DNA of 52,270 nt from Paracoccaceae bacterium (GTDB taxonomy: Bacteria > Pseudomonadota > Alphaproteobacteria > Rhodobacterales > Rhodobacteraceae), in NCBI GenBank assembly GCA_014872815.1, contig WKFK01000013.1, positions 1-52,270 of the forward strand, read 5' to 3'. Position numbers and translations under genes: made by a program. Of the stretch, positions 41,199 to 50,315 are shown piece by piece. Within the stretch, counting starts at the first letter, position 1, and each line of letters begins with the position of its first letter. The notes below the pieces were generated by a model. That model made no database searches. It had not been told where the DNA came from and saw only the letters and a list, made by a program, of their open reading frames with translations.

Positions 41199-42696
41199 CG
41201 GCGCTTTGCGCCGCCGATTGCGGGCTGTGCCTCACAAAATGCTTGTGCGTGGCGGCGTCCTTGGGGCGCTTGCCGCATTGGGGCATCAGCCCTTTGATCT
41301 GTGGTTCTTCACGTTTCTGGGCTTTGCCGCGGCGTTTTATCAGCTGATCCGAGTGGACGCAGGGCGGTTGGCCTTTTCCCTCGGTTTGGGCTTTGGCACG
41401 GGTTACTTTGCCTTGTCGCTCAACTGGATCGTGGAGCCGTTTTTTGTGGATCCGTGGCGCCATGGATGGATGGCGCCTTTTGCAATCACGTTTTTGGCTG
41501 CTGGCTTGGGGTTGTTTTTTGCGCTGGCCTTTTGGAGCGCGAAGCGTCTGAGCGTCGCTGGTGGTGCAGTGGTTTTGACACTTACCTTGACGGAGGTGAT
41601 CCGGGCCTATCTGTTCACTGGCTTCCCCTGGGCCATGCCGTCTTACGTGTTGATCGATCAGTTGGTGGCGCAGGGGGCTGCCTTTGTGGGGCCGCATGGG
41701 CTCAATCTGGTCTTCTTTGCGGTGGCCTGGATTTTGGCGTGGGCGGTGTTCAGCGGCTGGCGTCGCGATGTTTGGACCCTTGCCGCGCTGGTGATGATTG
41801 CCGGGCTTGCGGTGCCCGTGGCGCCGCCTGCTCCAGGGCCCACCGAAGCTCGCCCGGTGGTGCGTTTGATCCAACCCAACGCGCCGCAACATCAAAAGTG
41901 GGACCCGCGATACGCTGGTATATTCTTTGAGCGGATGGTGAAATTCACCCGCGCAGGGGAAGAACGACCGGACCTCATCGTTTGGCCGGAAACGGCAGTG
42001 CCGGTTTGGTTGCACAATGCGGCGAACACGTTGGGGATCATCTCTGGCGCGGCGGGGGATGTGCCTGTGGTGTTGGGGATCAACCGCGCCGAAGGCAGTC
42101 GCATTTATAACGCTGCTATCCTGATGGATGCGGAAGGGCAGGTTGCCCAGACCTATGACAAACATCATTTGGTGCCGTTTGGCGAGTACATCCCGCTTGG
42201 CGACCTGCTGAGCAAGATTGGCATTCAAGGGCTGGCCAGTCGCGATGGCGGTGGGTTTTCGCGCGGTGTTGGCGCGGACGTGCTTGATCTGGGGGTGCTG
42301 GGCAAGGCGTTGGTGTTGATTTGTTATGAGGCGGTGTTCCCGCAGGACGTGCGGGCTGCGCCAGAGCGGCCAACCTTCATTTTGCATCTGACAAACGATG
42401 CGTGGTTTGGCAATTTTTCCGGTCCTTATCAGCATCTGGATCAAGCGCGGATGCGCGCCATTGAAAGCGGATTGCCAGTTTTGCGCGCTGCCAACACCGG
42501 GGTGAGTGCCGTGATAGACGCAAAGGGCCGTGTGCTGGACGCCTTGCCGCTCAACACCGAGGGGTATCTGGATGTGACCTTGCCAAATGCCTTTCCTGAA
42601 ACACCCTATGCGAAAGTGGGTGACATTTTGATCATTGTCTTGGTTGTGTTGCTGCTTTTAACCGCGCTTTTACGGCATTACCGCAAAACGCATTGA
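41191..42696 (+). CDS. lnt: apolipoprotein N-acyltransferase
   Basis: A 501-residue membrane enzyme. About seven N-terminal hydrophobic segments precede a nitrilase-type periplasmic domain. The catalytic Glu-Lys-Cys triad shows as WPETAVP, YDKHHLVPFGEYIP and LICYEAVFP. Lnt transfers the third acyl chain to the N-terminal cysteine of lipoproteins, and the window contains several such lipoproteins. ATG 41191 overlaps the corC end; a longer upstream frame is only the shadow of corC. A final membrane segment (ILIIVLVVLLLLTALL) ends the protein. Confidence 0.95.
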   Translation: MADGALRRRLRAVPHKMLVRGGVLGALAALGHQPFDLWFFTFLGFAAAFYQLIRVDAGRLAFSLGLGFGTGYFALSLNWIVEPFFVDPWRHGWMAPFAITFLAAGLGLFFALAFWSAKRLSVAGGAVVLTLTLTEVIRAYLFTGFPWAMPSYVLIDQLVAQGAAFVGPHGLNLVFFAVAWILAWAVFSGWRRDVWTLAALVMIAGLAVPVAPPAPGPTEARPVVRLIQPNAPQHQKWDPRYAGIFFERMVKFTRAGEERPDLIVWPETAVPVWLHNAANTLGIISGAAGDVPVVLGINRAEGSRIYNAAILMDAEGQVAQTYDKHHLVPFGEYIPLGDLLSKIGIQGLASRDGGGFSRGVGADVLDLGVLGKALVLICYEAVFPQDVRAAPERPTFILHLTNDAWFGNFSGPYQHLDQARMRAIESGLPVLRAANTGVSAVIDAKGRVLDALPLNTEGYLDVTLPNAFPETPYAKVGDILIIVLVVLLLLTALLRHYRKTH

Positions 42697-42734
42697 CCCT
42701 GCGCTGACGGAGGCGTAAGGCAAGGGAGTATTTG

Positions 42735-42780
42735 TCGCCACAACGGCTTCCTGACGTGGCGATTGACTTTCAATGGAGCA
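42735..42780 (+). promoter_or_regulatory. SAM/SAH riboswitch controlling metK
   Basis: The element reads TCGCCAC, AACGGCTTCCTGAC, GTGGCGA, then ATTGACTTTCA and ATGGAGCA. Stem arms are 42735-42741 and 42756-42762. The conserved CACAACGGCTTCCTGACGTG core and the following TGGAGCA match the SAM/SAH riboswitch found in Rhodobacterales upstream of metK. In that family the loop GGCTTCC pairs with the GGAG segment as a pseudoknot. Here GGAG (42775-42778) is also the ribosome site for ATG 42785, so bound ligand would block translation of SAM synthetase. Confidence 0.92.
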
Positions 42781-42784
42781 CTTC

Positions 42785-43966
42785 ATGACACGACAGAACT
42801 ACACGTTTACTTCCGAAAGTGTTTCGGAAGGCCACCCGGATAAGGTTTGTGACCGTATCTCGGACGCCGTTTTGGATGCCTTTTTGGCAGAGGAACCAGA
42901 GGCACGTGTGGCGGCGGAAACGTTTGCCACAACGAACCGCGTGGTGATTGGCGGCGAGGTTGGTCTGTCGGATCAGGAAAAGCTGCATGACTACATGGAC
43001 CGCATCGACGAGATTGCGCGCGCCTGTATCAAAGACATCGGCTATGAGCAGGACAAATTCCACCACGAGACCGTGGAGATCACCAACCTGCTGCATGAAC
43101 AGTCCGCGCATATTGCGCAGGGCGTAGACGCTGCGGCCGACAAAGACGAAGGTGCCGGTGATCAGGGCATCATGTTTGGTTATGCCACCACCGAAACTGA
43201 GGCGTTGATGCCTGCGCCGATCCAATACAGCCACGCCATCCTGCGTCGTCTGGCGGAGGTGCGCAAATCCGGTCAGGAGCCGACGCTTGGCCCGGATGCG
43301 AAGTCGCAGCTCTCTGTGGTCTATGAAGGCGGCAAGCCTGTGGGCGTAAGCTCCATCGTGTTGTCGACACAGCATCTGGATGAGGCCATGACCAGCGCCG
43401 ATGTGCGCGCGGTTGTTGAGCCCTACATTCGTGAGACCTTGCCAGAGGGCTGGATCACCGACGCCACTGCATGGCACGTGAACCCAACTGGCAAGTTCGT
43501 GATTGGCGGTCCGGATGGCGATGCCGGTCTGACCGGTCGTAAGATCATCGTGGACACCTATGGTGGCGCGGCCCCACACGGTGGTGGTGCGTTCTCTGGT
43601 AAAGACCCAACGAAAGTGGACCGCTCCGCAGCCTACGCGGCGCGCTACCTGGCGAAGAACGTTGTGGCCGCTGGGATGGCGGAGCGCTGCACCATTCAGC
43701 TGTCTTATGCGATTGGTGTGTCTGAGCCGCTGTCGATTTACGCCGATACACATGGCACTGGCGAAGTTGCTCCGGCCGACATCGAGAAAGCCGTGCGCAG
43801 CGTGATGAGCCTGACCCCACGCGGCATTCGCGAGAAGCTGCAGCTTAACAAGCCGATCTATCAGCGCACGGCGGCCTATGGCCATTTTGGACGGACGCCA
43901 ACCGAAGACGGTGGCTTCAGTTGGGAACGTACGGACCTGGTGGAAGATCTGAAAAAAGCCATCTGA
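42785..43966 (+). CDS. metK: S-adenosylmethionine synthetase
   Basis: A 393-residue MetK with the substrate motif SVSEGHPDK at the N-terminus, [12 protein letters not shown] near residue 120 and [19 protein letters not shown] (P-loop-like) near residue 270. It makes SAM from methionine and ATP. I place the start at ATG 42785 rather than ATG 42773, because the latter lies within the riboswitch pseudoknot and the GGAG at 42775 is properly spaced for 42785. A strong terminator closes the gene. Confidence 0.97.
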   Translation: MTRQNYTFTSESVSEGHPDKVCDRISDAVLDAFLAEEPEARVAAETFATTNRVVIGGEVGLSDQEKLHDYMDRIDEIARACIKDIGYEQDKFHHETVEITNLLHEQSAHIAQGVDAAADKDEGAGDQGIMFGYATTETEALMPAPIQYSHAILRRLAEVRKSGQEPTLGPDAKSQLSVVYEGGKPVGVSSIVLSTQHLDEAMTSADVRAVVEPYIRETLPEGWITDATAWHVNPTGKFVIGGPDGDAGLTGRKIIVDTYGGAAPHGGGAFSGKDPTKVDRSAAYAARYLAKNVVAAGMAERCTIQLSYAIGVSEPLSIYADTHGTGEVAPADIEKAVRSVMSLTPRGIREKLQLNKPIYQRTAAYGHFGRTPTEDGGFSWERTDLVEDLKKAI

Positions 43967-43991
43967 TCCGCAGTGTAGCGCAGAATGTGAG

Positions 43992-44022
43992 AGCCCGCCG
44001 TGATGTTCGGCGGGCTTTTTTT
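43992..44022 (+). terminator. rho-independent terminator of metK
   Basis: AGCCCGCCG (43992-44000) and CGGCGGGCT (44008-44016) form a perfect 9-bp stem followed by seven T. It separates metK from the downstream symporter. Confidence 0.93.
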
Positions 44023-44121
44023 GCGCCCGGTGCCTGTCACGGACAATATGCCCCAACGGAAGTCTTTGGCTTCGCGGGGCTCCTGTGCCACGGTCGGTCC
44101 GGGAAATGGGAGGAATGCGCG

Positions 44122-44976
44122 ATGTTGATCGATGTGGCTTTGCCGCTGTCGTTGGCGATTATTATGTTTTCACTGGGGTTTGGGCTGACCTTTGCCGATT
44201 TTGGTCGGGTACTGACCATGCCGCGCGCGGTGATTGTGGGCGTGCTGATGCAGGTGGTGGCGGTGCCAGCCGTTGCGTTCCTGTTGGTGTCGTTCACAAG
44301 CTTGCCGCCGGCGATGGCCTTTGGCGTGATGTTGCTGTCGTTTTGCCCCGGGGGCGTGACGTCCAACATCCTGACCAAACTGGCCGGGGGGACCGTGGCG
44401 TTGTCGATCACTTTGACGGCGGTGGTGAGCCTGTTGTCGGTGCTGACCGTGCCTGCGCTCACCGGCTGGGCGGCGACCACGTTTCTGAGCGGCGATGCGC
44501 CGGTGATTAACGTGACCGCGATTGGCATCAGCATGTTTGCGATCACCGCCGTGCCGGTGGCGATTGGCGTGCTGCTGCGGTTTGTAGCGCCGACGTTTGC
44601 GGACAATAATGAGGGGCGGGTGTCCGCCGTGGCTTTGGTGTTGTTCGTGGTGATTGTCGCGGCGGCGCTGGCGACCAACTGGACGATGTTCATGGAGAAC
44701 ATTGGCGGATTGGGCCCGGTACTGATGGCGCTGAATGCGGTGTTGCTGATAGCGGGTGTTGTGGTGGCGCGGGTGCTGGGGCTGTCGGGGCCGGATGGGC
44801 TTTGTATCTCGGTGGAGATGGGGGTGCAGAACGCAACCCTCGGCATCGCTGTGGCGGGCATTATTGCGCAAACCGGCGGCATTCCGGAATATGCGGTGCC
44901 TGCTGCGGTTTACGGGATCACGATGTATATTGTGACCATTCCGGGCATGTTCATTCTGCGCAAGATTTTTGGCTGA
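44122..44976 (+). CDS. bile acid:sodium symporter family (BASS) transporter
   Basis: A 284-residue inner-membrane protein with about nine to ten hydrophobic segments. MFSLGFGLTFADFGRVL and GVMLLSFCPGGVTSNILTKLAGG match the sodium-binding crossing region of BASS/SBF carriers. GLCISVEMGVQNATLGIAVA is the second conserved region. The substrate is probably an organic anion such as a keto acid, pantoate or sulfated compound; the family name does not imply bile acid here. ATG 44122 follows GGGAGGAA; a longer upstream frame spans the metK terminator and is not used. It sits between metK and trmB with its own gap on each side. Confidence 0.9.
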   Translation: MLIDVALPLSLAIIMFSLGFGLTFADFGRVLTMPRAVIVGVLMQVVAVPAVAFLLVSFTSLPPAMAFGVMLLSFCPGGVTSNILTKLAGGTVALSITLTAVVSLLSVLTVPALTGWAATTFLSGDAPVINVTAIGISMFAITAVPVAIGVLLRFVAPTFADNNEGRVSAVALVLFVVIVAAALATNWTMFMENIGGLGPVLMALNAVLLIAGVVVARVLGLSGPDGLCISVEMGVQNATLGIAVAGIIAQTGGIPEYAVPAAVYGITMYIVTIPGMFILRKIFG

Positions 44977-45034
44977 ACTTGACCTTTGCTGCAGGTTTGG
45001 GCAAAGGCAGGCCCGCAGCATAAGGTATTTTGGC

Positions 45035-45772
45035 ATGTCCGACGACAAACATCCCGGCAAAGATTCTGGCAGACACGCAAGCGGTGCGCCGTGGCGCAAC
45101 TTCTATGGCCGTTTCAAAGGCAAGGGCCTGCGCGCCAGCCAAGAGGCGTATTTAGACGAAGACTTGGCGGCGTTGTCACCGGGCAAGGTGGGCTGGGAAG
45201 AGAACCCGGAGCGCGAAAACCTCGATCTTGAGGCGCTGTTTGGCGGCAAAGATGTTTGGCTGGAAGTGGGCTTTGGCGGCGGCGAGCACATGGTGCATCA
45301 GGCGGTGCAGAACCCCGATGTGGGCATCATTGGCTGTGAGCCTTATATCAACGGGGTTGCCATGCTGCTTGGCAAAATCCGTGAAGCTGGAGCCGAGAAC
45401 ATCAAAGTGCACCCGGGCGATGCGCGCGACATGTTTGACGTGCTGCCAGATCAAAGCCTGAGCCGCGCGTTTTTGCTGTACCCTGATCCTTGGCCCAAGA
45501 AGCGCCACCACCGTCGTCGCTTTGTGACACCGGAACATTTGGAGCCGCTGTCCCGGAAACTGAAGCCGGGGGCAATTTTCCGCGTGGCGACGGACATTGA
45601 GGACTATGTGCGCCAAACGCTGGAACAGGTGCCGCGTCACGGGTTTGAGTGGTTGGCGGAGAAGCCGGAGGACTGGCGCGAACCGTGGAGCGATTGGATC
45701 TCCACGCGCTACGAGCAGAAGGCGTTCCGCGAAGGGCGCACGCCGCATTATCTGACCTTCCGGAAGACCTAA
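45035..45772 (+). CDS. trmB: tRNA (guanine-N7)-methyltransferase
   Basis: A 245-residue SAM-dependent enzyme. LEVGFGGGEHM binds SAM, and LLYPDPWPKKRHHRRRF is the TrmB signature with the catalytic Asp and positively charged tRNA-binding stretch. The late ISTRYEQKAFREGR motif is also typical. It makes m7G46 in tRNA variable loops. The start is ATG 45035 (MSDDKHPG), which leaves a short charged leader seen in alphaproteobacterial TrmB; a longer frame begins inside the previous gene. Confidence 0.95.
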   Translation: MSDDKHPGKDSGRHASGAPWRNFYGRFKGKGLRASQEAYLDEDLAALSPGKVGWEENPERENLDLEALFGGKDVWLEVGFGGGEHMVHQAVQNPDVGIIGCEPYINGVAMLLGKIREAGAENIKVHPGDARDMFDVLPDQSLSRAFLLYPDPWPKKRHHRRRFVTPEHLEPLSRKLKPGAIFRVATDIEDYVRQTLEQVPRHGFEWLAEKPEDWREPWSDWISTRYEQKAFREGRTPHYLTFRKT

Positions 45773-45876
45773 CTGCGGCGCCGGGGTGACGGCGCAACAA
45801 TCGCGCCAATCCGGCCATGGACCTTGGGCATTTGTTGCGCTAACAGCGTTGTCAAAAGCAATAAGGATGACGCGCT

Positions 45877-47223
45877 ATGTCCGGCCACGGCACCCCCATT
45901 CCGATGACTTCCTCCGCTTGCGGTCCGCTCAAGGGCGAGGCGCATGTGCCTGGTGACAAGTCGATCAGTCACCGCAGCTTGATCCTTGGCGCGATGGCCG
46001 TTGGGGAGACCAAAATCTCAGGGTTGCTCGAAGGCGAAGATGTGCTCGACACCGGCAAGGCGATGGCGGCGTTTGGGGCAGAGGTGATCAACCACGGCGA
46101 AGGCAACTGGTCTGTGCATGGTGTGGGCGTGGGTGGCTTTGCAGAACCTGACACCGTGATTGATTGCGGCAACTCCGGTACCGGTGTGCGCTTGATCATG
46201 GGCGCAATGGCGACCAGTGACATCACTGTGACTTTCACGGGCGACGCCAGCCTGAATGGCCGTCCGATGGCGCGGGTGACCGATCCGATTGCGTTGTTCG
46301 GTGCGACTTCTGTGGGGCGCTCCGGTGGGCGGCTGCCGATGACCATCGTGGGTGCCAAAGATCCGGTGCCGGTGCGTTATGAGGTTCCGATGCCATCGGC
46401 GCAGGTGAAGTCTGCGGTGCTCTTGGCAGGGTTGAACGCGCCGGGGCAGACCGTGGTGATCGAGAAAGAAGCCACGCGGGATCATACCGAGCGTATGCTC
46501 GCAGGCTTTGGTGCAGAGATTTCGGTCGAAGAAACCGACGAAGGCCGCGTGATCACTTTGACCGGTCAGCCAGAGCTGAAGCCGCAGACCATTGTGGTGC
46601 CACGTGATCCAAGCTCGGCAGCTTTCCCTGTCTGTGCGGCGATCATCACGCCGGGCTCTGATGTGTTGGTGCCAAATATCGGGCTGAACCCGACGCGGGC
46701 GGGGCTGTTTTATGCGCTGCAAGCGATGAACGCGGACCTGACGTTTGAGAACGAACGCGAAGAGGGCGGGGAGCCTGTCGCGGACCTGCGGGCGCGGTTC
46801 TCGCCCAACCTCAAAGGCGCAGAGATTGATCCGGCGGGCGCGGCCAGCATGATTGACGAATACCCTGTGTTGTCGGTTGTGGCGGCCTTTGCCGAAGGGG
46901 ACACCGTGATGCGCGGCGTGAAAGAACTGCGCGTGAAAGAAAGCGACCGGATTGACGCAATGGCCAAAGGTCTGCGGGCCAATGGTGTTGAAGTCGATGA
47001 GGGTGAGGACTGGTGGATCGTGAAAGGTCTGGGCCACGGCAATGTGCCGGGGGGCGCGACCTGTGAGAGCTTCCTGGACCACCGCATCGCTATGAGCTTT
47101 ATGGTGATGGGGATGGCGACGCAGCAGCCGGTGAGCGTGGATGATGGCGGCCCAATTGCCACGTCGTTCCCGATTTTTGAGCCGCTGATGAGCGGTCTGG
47201 GCGCAAAGATCACCCGGACCTAA
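45877..47223 (+). CDS. aroA: 3-phosphoshikimate 1-carboxyvinyltransferase (class II EPSP synthase)
   Basis: A 448-residue Aro[33 protein letters not shown] and [17 protein letters not shown], plus [12 protein letters not shown], follow the class II (Agrobacterium CP4-like) pattern. It joins shikimate-3-phosphate with PEP for aromatic amino acids. At the position where CP4 has the Ala linked to glyphosate tolerance (GNAATG), this protein has Gly101 in DCGNSGTG, so that particular trait is absent. AAGGA precedes ATG 45877. It lies upstream of cmk, an order common in alphaproteobacteria, with one small membrane gene between. Confidence 0.95.
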   Translation: MSGHGTPIPMTSSACGPLKGEAHVPGDKSISHRSLILGAMAVGETKISGLLEGEDVLDTGKAMAAFGAEVINHGEGNWSVHGVGVGGFAEPDTVIDCGNSGTGVRLIMGAMATSDITVTFTGDASLNGRPMARVTDPIALFGATSVGRSGGRLPMTIVGAKDPVPVRYEVPMPSAQVKSAVLLAGLNAPGQTVVIEKEATRDHTERMLAGFGAEISVEETDEGRVITLTGQPELKPQTIVVPRDPSSAAFPVCAAIITPGSDVLVPNIGLNPTRAGLFYALQAMNADLTFENEREEGGEPVADLRARFSPNLKGAEIDPAGAASMIDEYPVLSVVAAFAEGDTVMRGVKELRVKESDRIDAMAKGLRANGVEVDEGEDWWIVKGLGHGNVPGGATCESFLDHRIAMSFMVMGMATQQPVSVDDGGPIATSFPIFEPLMSGLGAKITRT

Positions 47224-47313
47224 TCCAACTTCGCTGCCACGCGGCGCACGTTTTTGTTGATTTTGGCGAAGCCTCGGTCATGATCGGGGCTTACGTCATT
47301 TTGGGCATGGGAC

Positions 47314-47826
47314 ATGAGCTTCAGTCAGCGTGTTTTCTGGATCAGTTTCACCGGTGCGACCGCGATCTATCTGGTTATGGTGTTTTGGACCATGCCGACG
47401 ATCAGCGCCGCCGCTGGAGGATTGGCGCCGTTTGACATGCGGCCCTTTGGGTATTCGCCTCAGGAAGCGCGTGGCTTTTTGTCCGCGCTGAGCACTGAGG
47501 GACGCGATTTCTACATCTCCGTGCAGCAGCGGCTTGATCTGGTTTATCCGGCGCTCTTGGGCATCATGTTGATTGTAGGGTTTCAGAACCTATTTCAGCG
47601 CCCCTGGAGCATGGTGTTTTCCTTTGTGGCGCTGCTTATGGTGTCTGCGGATTATCTGGAGAACTACATGGTAGCGACCATGTTGCATGTTGGCGTGGAT
47701 GGGGTGGAAGACAGTATCGTGGCGATTGCCAGTTTCTGGACGCGGTGCAAATCTGCGGCGGCCACTGTGGCCTTTGTCGGATTGGTTGCGGGGGCTGTGA
47801 TGCAAGTGCGACGGCGCTGGGCATAA
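47314..47826 (+). CDS. conserved hypothetical membrane protein
   Basis: A 170-residue protein with four hydrophobic segments (about 8-27, 73-92, 100-120 and 143-160). A polar stretch of about 45 residues between the first two contains FDMRPFGYSPQEARGFLSAL. The plan resembles small four-helix membrane proteins of unknown function in alphaproteobacteria; I do not recognise a named family. A Cys and charged residues lie just before the last helix (FWTRCKSAAA). It starts 90 bases after aroA and is followed 72 bases later by cmk, so it may share that transcript. Confidence 0.8.
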   Translation: MSFSQRVFWISFTGATAIYLVMVFWTMPTISAAAGGLAPFDMRPFGYSPQEARGFLSALSTEGRDFYISVQQRLDLVYPALLGIMLIVGFQNLFQRPWSMVFSFVALLMVSADYLENYMVATMLHVGVDGVEDSIVAIASFWTRCKSAAATVAFVGLVAGAVMQVRRRWA

Positions 47827-47898
47827 TCGGGGCACCCCTTGCGCCGCGCGCTGTGGCTGGGTAGAGCGGCTAGACGTCAGAAAAAGGCAGGGCAGGAT

Positions 47899-48513
47899 AT
47901 GCGGTTTACCATTGCAATTGATGGGCCAGCGGCAGCGGGCAAAGGCACAATTTCCAAGGCTGTGGCGGCGCACTATGGCTTTGCCCATCTGGACACCGGG
48001 TTGCTGTATCGCGCGGTTGGTGCGCGCACACTGGACGGGACAGACCCGATTGCCGCGGCCAAAGGTCTGACTGCGGAAGACTTGGAGGCGGACAATCTGC
48101 GCACGCCGGAAGTGGCGCAGGCGGCCAGCAAGGTCGCGGTGATTGGTGAGGTGCGGGCGGCACTGGTGGACTTTCAGCGGGCCTTTGCCCGTCGCGCTGG
48201 TGGCGCGGTTTTGGATGGGCGGGACATCGGGACGGTGATCTGTCCGAATGCTGAGGCCAAGCTGTTTGTCACGGCAAGTGCAGAGGTGCGGGCCGAACGC
48301 CGTTATCTGGAACTGGTTGGAAAAGGCACGGAGATCGATCGAGGGACTGTTTTGGCGGATGTCAAAGAGCGGGATGCGCGTGACATGGAGCGTGCGGAAG
48401 CGCCTCTGAAGCCTGCGGCGGATGCGGTTTTGATCGATACGTCAGACCTTGCCATCGCAGATGCCATAGCCGCAGCAGTGGCGGCTATTGATGCCGTACG
48501 TCCAACTGAGTGA
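47899..48513 (+). CDS. cmk: cytidylate kinase
   Basis: A 204-residue nucleoside monophosphate kinase. The P-loop GPAAAGKGT is at residues 9-17, [12 protein letters not shown] follows, and [22 protein letters not shown] is the conserved substrate region of Cmk. It phosphorylates CMP and dCMP. It is at the short end for the family. The start is ATG 47899 ([10 protein letters not shown]) with GGGCAGG before it; the frame upstream has no family resemblance. In many alphaproteobacteria cmk lies directly before rpsA; here about 3 kb of other genes separate them. Confidence 0.95.
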   Translation: MRFTIAIDGPAAAGKGTISKAVAAHYGFAHLDTGLLYRAVGARTLDGTDPIAAAKGLTAEDLEADNLRTPEVAQAASKVAVIGEVRAALVDFQRAFARRAGGAVLDGRDIGTVICPNAEAKLFVTASAEVRAERRYLELVGKGTEIDRGTVLADVKERDARDMERAEAPLKPAADAVLIDTSDLAIADAIAAAVAAIDAVRPTE

Positions 48514-48602
48514 GCCCATCACCTTTCTGTGATGTGATCTGACAATTTGAACCAAATTCTCCTGAGCCTGCGTAAGGGGCTGAAATACTGGGAGGAAAGT
48601 TC

Positions 48603-49778
48603 ATGTCATTACAAGCACTGTTTCCGGCGGTGGGCAGCAGTCTGCCAACTTCTAGCGGCACCTTATCTGCGGTGGCAGATTTCGAAATTCTAGCACGTGC
48701 CTTGGATGCGGCCGGCCTGTCGGCCACTGTGGGCGGATTGAGCGACTTTACCTTGTTTGCTCCAACAGATGCCGCTTTTGCCGATTTGGCAGTCACTTTG
48801 GGGTTCTCTGGTGACACCGACGATCCCGATGCGGTGTTTGGGGCGATTGCCGGGGCGCTGTCTGGCCTTTCATCTGATGGCGATCCCATCCCGCTATTAA
48901 CCGATATCCTGCTGTATCACGTCAGCGGCGCCGAAAGTGATGCTGCGGGTCTCAATGCGGATGGGCCAGTGGCCACGTTGTTGACGGACGCCTCGGTAGA
49001 GGTCACCGGCAACACCGTGGTGGATGGCGACCCGAATTTTCAGAACGCAGACATCATCAGCCCCGATGTGGATGCGGGGATGGGGACCATTCAGGTGATC
49101 GACCAAGTGTTGTTGCCGCTGGACACGCCCGCTGAGAGTGATCCTGGGACTTTGTTGGACGTACTCAAAGAAAGCGGAGGCAGTTTCGATGATGACAATA
49201 CTGATTTTGACATGCTTCTGGCGGCGTTACAGGCGACGGGGCTAGATGCGGCGGCGGATGATCCAGACGCGGACCTCACTGTTTTTGCGCCCAATGATGC
49301 GGCCTTTGTCTCTTTGGCGCAGAGCCTCGGATATGAGGGAGAGGATGAGGAGGGCGCGTTTCAGGCAATTGTCGACGCGGCTGGCGTGCTGCGCCCTGAA
49401 GATCCGCTGTCCTTTGTCAGTGACGTTCTAACTTATCACATCAGCCCGGGCGAACAGGACAGCACCGCGGTTCTTGGTGCGGATAGTATCGATACGCTGC
49501 TTGGATCAGAGCTGGGTGTCGACGGCGCGTCGTTGGTGGACGCGGATCCGGATGCGGCTGATGCTGAGATCATTGCGACAGACATTGCTGCCAGTAACGG
49601 CGTCGCGCATGTGATTGACGAGGTGCTCCGGCCTTTGGACTTGCCGATGCTGGAGGAGGAGCCCGAGGAGGACCCAGAGGTGACATCTGAAGAAACGTCG
49701 GAGGATGATGACGGTTTCGGTTGGGTCGAGGGGCTGGGGTTCGCCGGTATCTTCTTGGCGCTGATCTTTCTCGTGTAA
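48603..49778 (+). CDS. two-domain fasciclin (FAS1) protein with C-terminal membrane tail
   Basis: A 391-residue acidic protein. Two FAS1 domains occupy about 23-178 and 184-345, each with the FxPTDAAF/FAPNDAAF and TYHxS/LYHVS hallmarks and an ending VIDQVLLPLD or VIDEVLRPLD. There is no N-terminal signal peptide: the start, fixed by GGGAGGAAA before ATG 48603, begins MSLQALFPAVGSS. After the second domain come about 25 mostly acidic residues and then a hydrophobic C-terminal segment GLGFAGIFLALIFLV that ends the chain. FAS1 domains usually act in adhesion outside the cell, so how this protein leaves the cytoplasm is unclear. Confidence 0.88.
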   Translation: MSLQALFPAVGSSLPTSSGTLSAVADFEILARALDAAGLSATVGGLSDFTLFAPTDAAFADLAVTLGFSGDTDDPDAVFGAIAGALSGLSSDGDPIPLLTDILLYHVSGAESDAAGLNADGPVATLLTDASVEVTGNTVVDGDPNFQNADIISPDVDAGMGTIQVIDQVLLPLDTPAESDPGTLLDVLKESGGSFDDDNTDFDMLLAALQATGLDAAADDPDADLTVFAPNDAAFVSLAQSLGYEGEDEEGAFQAIVDAAGVLRPEDPLSFVSDVLTYHISPGEQDSTAVLGADSIDTLLGSELGVDGASLVDADPDAADAEIIATDIAASNGVAHVIDEVLRPLDLPMLEEEPEEDPEVTSEETSEDDDGFGWVEGLGFAGIFLALIFLV

Positions 49779-49782
49779 TTTG

Positions 49783-49803
49783 GTCTGCTCAGGCAGACTT
49801 TTT
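49783..49803 (+). terminator. terminator of the fasciclin gene
   Basis: GTCTGC (49783-49788) and GCAGAC (49793-49798) form a 6-bp stem with loop TCAG and five following T. It overlaps the 3' end of the convergent HxlR gene. Confidence 0.8.
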
Positions 49804-50175
49804 CTGCTCCGCCTGCGCGTCAAACTCCAACCGTGCTTCATCAATATTGGGCAGGTTGTCCAAAGCCCATATGCCGAGTGCCTTGACCGGTGCGTAAAAC
49901 GAATAGCCCAGCTCCGTGAGTTCGTATTCCACCTTTGGTGGGATGGTCGGGTGATATGTCCTGTTGACCAACCCGTCGCGTTCCAACTCCCGCAGTTTCA
50001 GGGACAACATGCGCTGGGAGATGCCCAGATGACGTTTGAGCTCGTTGAAGCGCAGCACTTTGTATTGCGCGAGCGAGAGCACGATCAGCACAGACCAACG
50101 GTCTCCCACACGCCCCAGAACTTCGTTGATGCGGGAGCATTCTGGGCATTGGCCGTCTTTTTCAACAAAGCACAT
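49789..50175 (-). CDS. HxlR-family regulator with an N-terminal CxxC
   Basis: A 128-residue winged-helix regulator of the HxlR/DUF24 type. The DNA-binding part includes GDRWSVLIVLSLAQYKVLRFNELKRHLGISQRMLSLKLREL, and the wing ends VNRTYHPTIPPKVEYELTELG. The N-terminus has C2, C10 and C13 (CPEC). In several relatives an N-terminal cysteine senses quinones, aldehydes or hypochlorite, so a redox role is plausible. ATG 50175 follows GAAAGGAACCGCC. The divergent nitroreductase is the probable target; a palindrome lies between. Confidence 0.9.
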   Translation of the reverse strand: MCFVEKDGQCPECSRINEVLGRVGDRWSVLIVLSLAQYKVLRFNELKRHLGISQRMLSLKLRELERDGLVNRTYHPTIPPKVEYELTELGYSFYAPVKALGIWALDNLPNIDEARLEFDAQAEQKKSA

Positions 50176-50249
50176 GGCGGTTCCTTTCGTGTAACCAGGT
50201 CTCAGAAATGTGCCTTCTTGTGGCAATTTCCAGTGCCTCCTATATCGCG

Positions 50250-50266
50250 GGTATCAAAATGTTACC
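50250..50266. promoter_or_regulatory. imperfect palindrome, candidate HxlR operator
   Basis: GGTATC-AAAAT-GTTACC is an inverted repeat with five of six arm positions matched, in the 140-base divergent gap between the HxlR and nitroreductase genes, 50 bases before the latter. A similar half-site (GTAACC) lies close to the HxlR start near 50192. Confidence 0.5.
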
Positions 50267-50315
50267 ACCCAAGACCCCGGTGGATTGTACACGCCGGACA
50301 TAAGGACAGCACAGA

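Noticed and set aside
42770..44056. Long open frame antisense to metK and its terminator
   Set aside because: Covers a riboswitch region and a terminator; no ribosome site or domain.
48517..48534. CATCAC…GTGATG hairpin after cmk
   Set aside because: Only 6 bp, no T run; may be chance.
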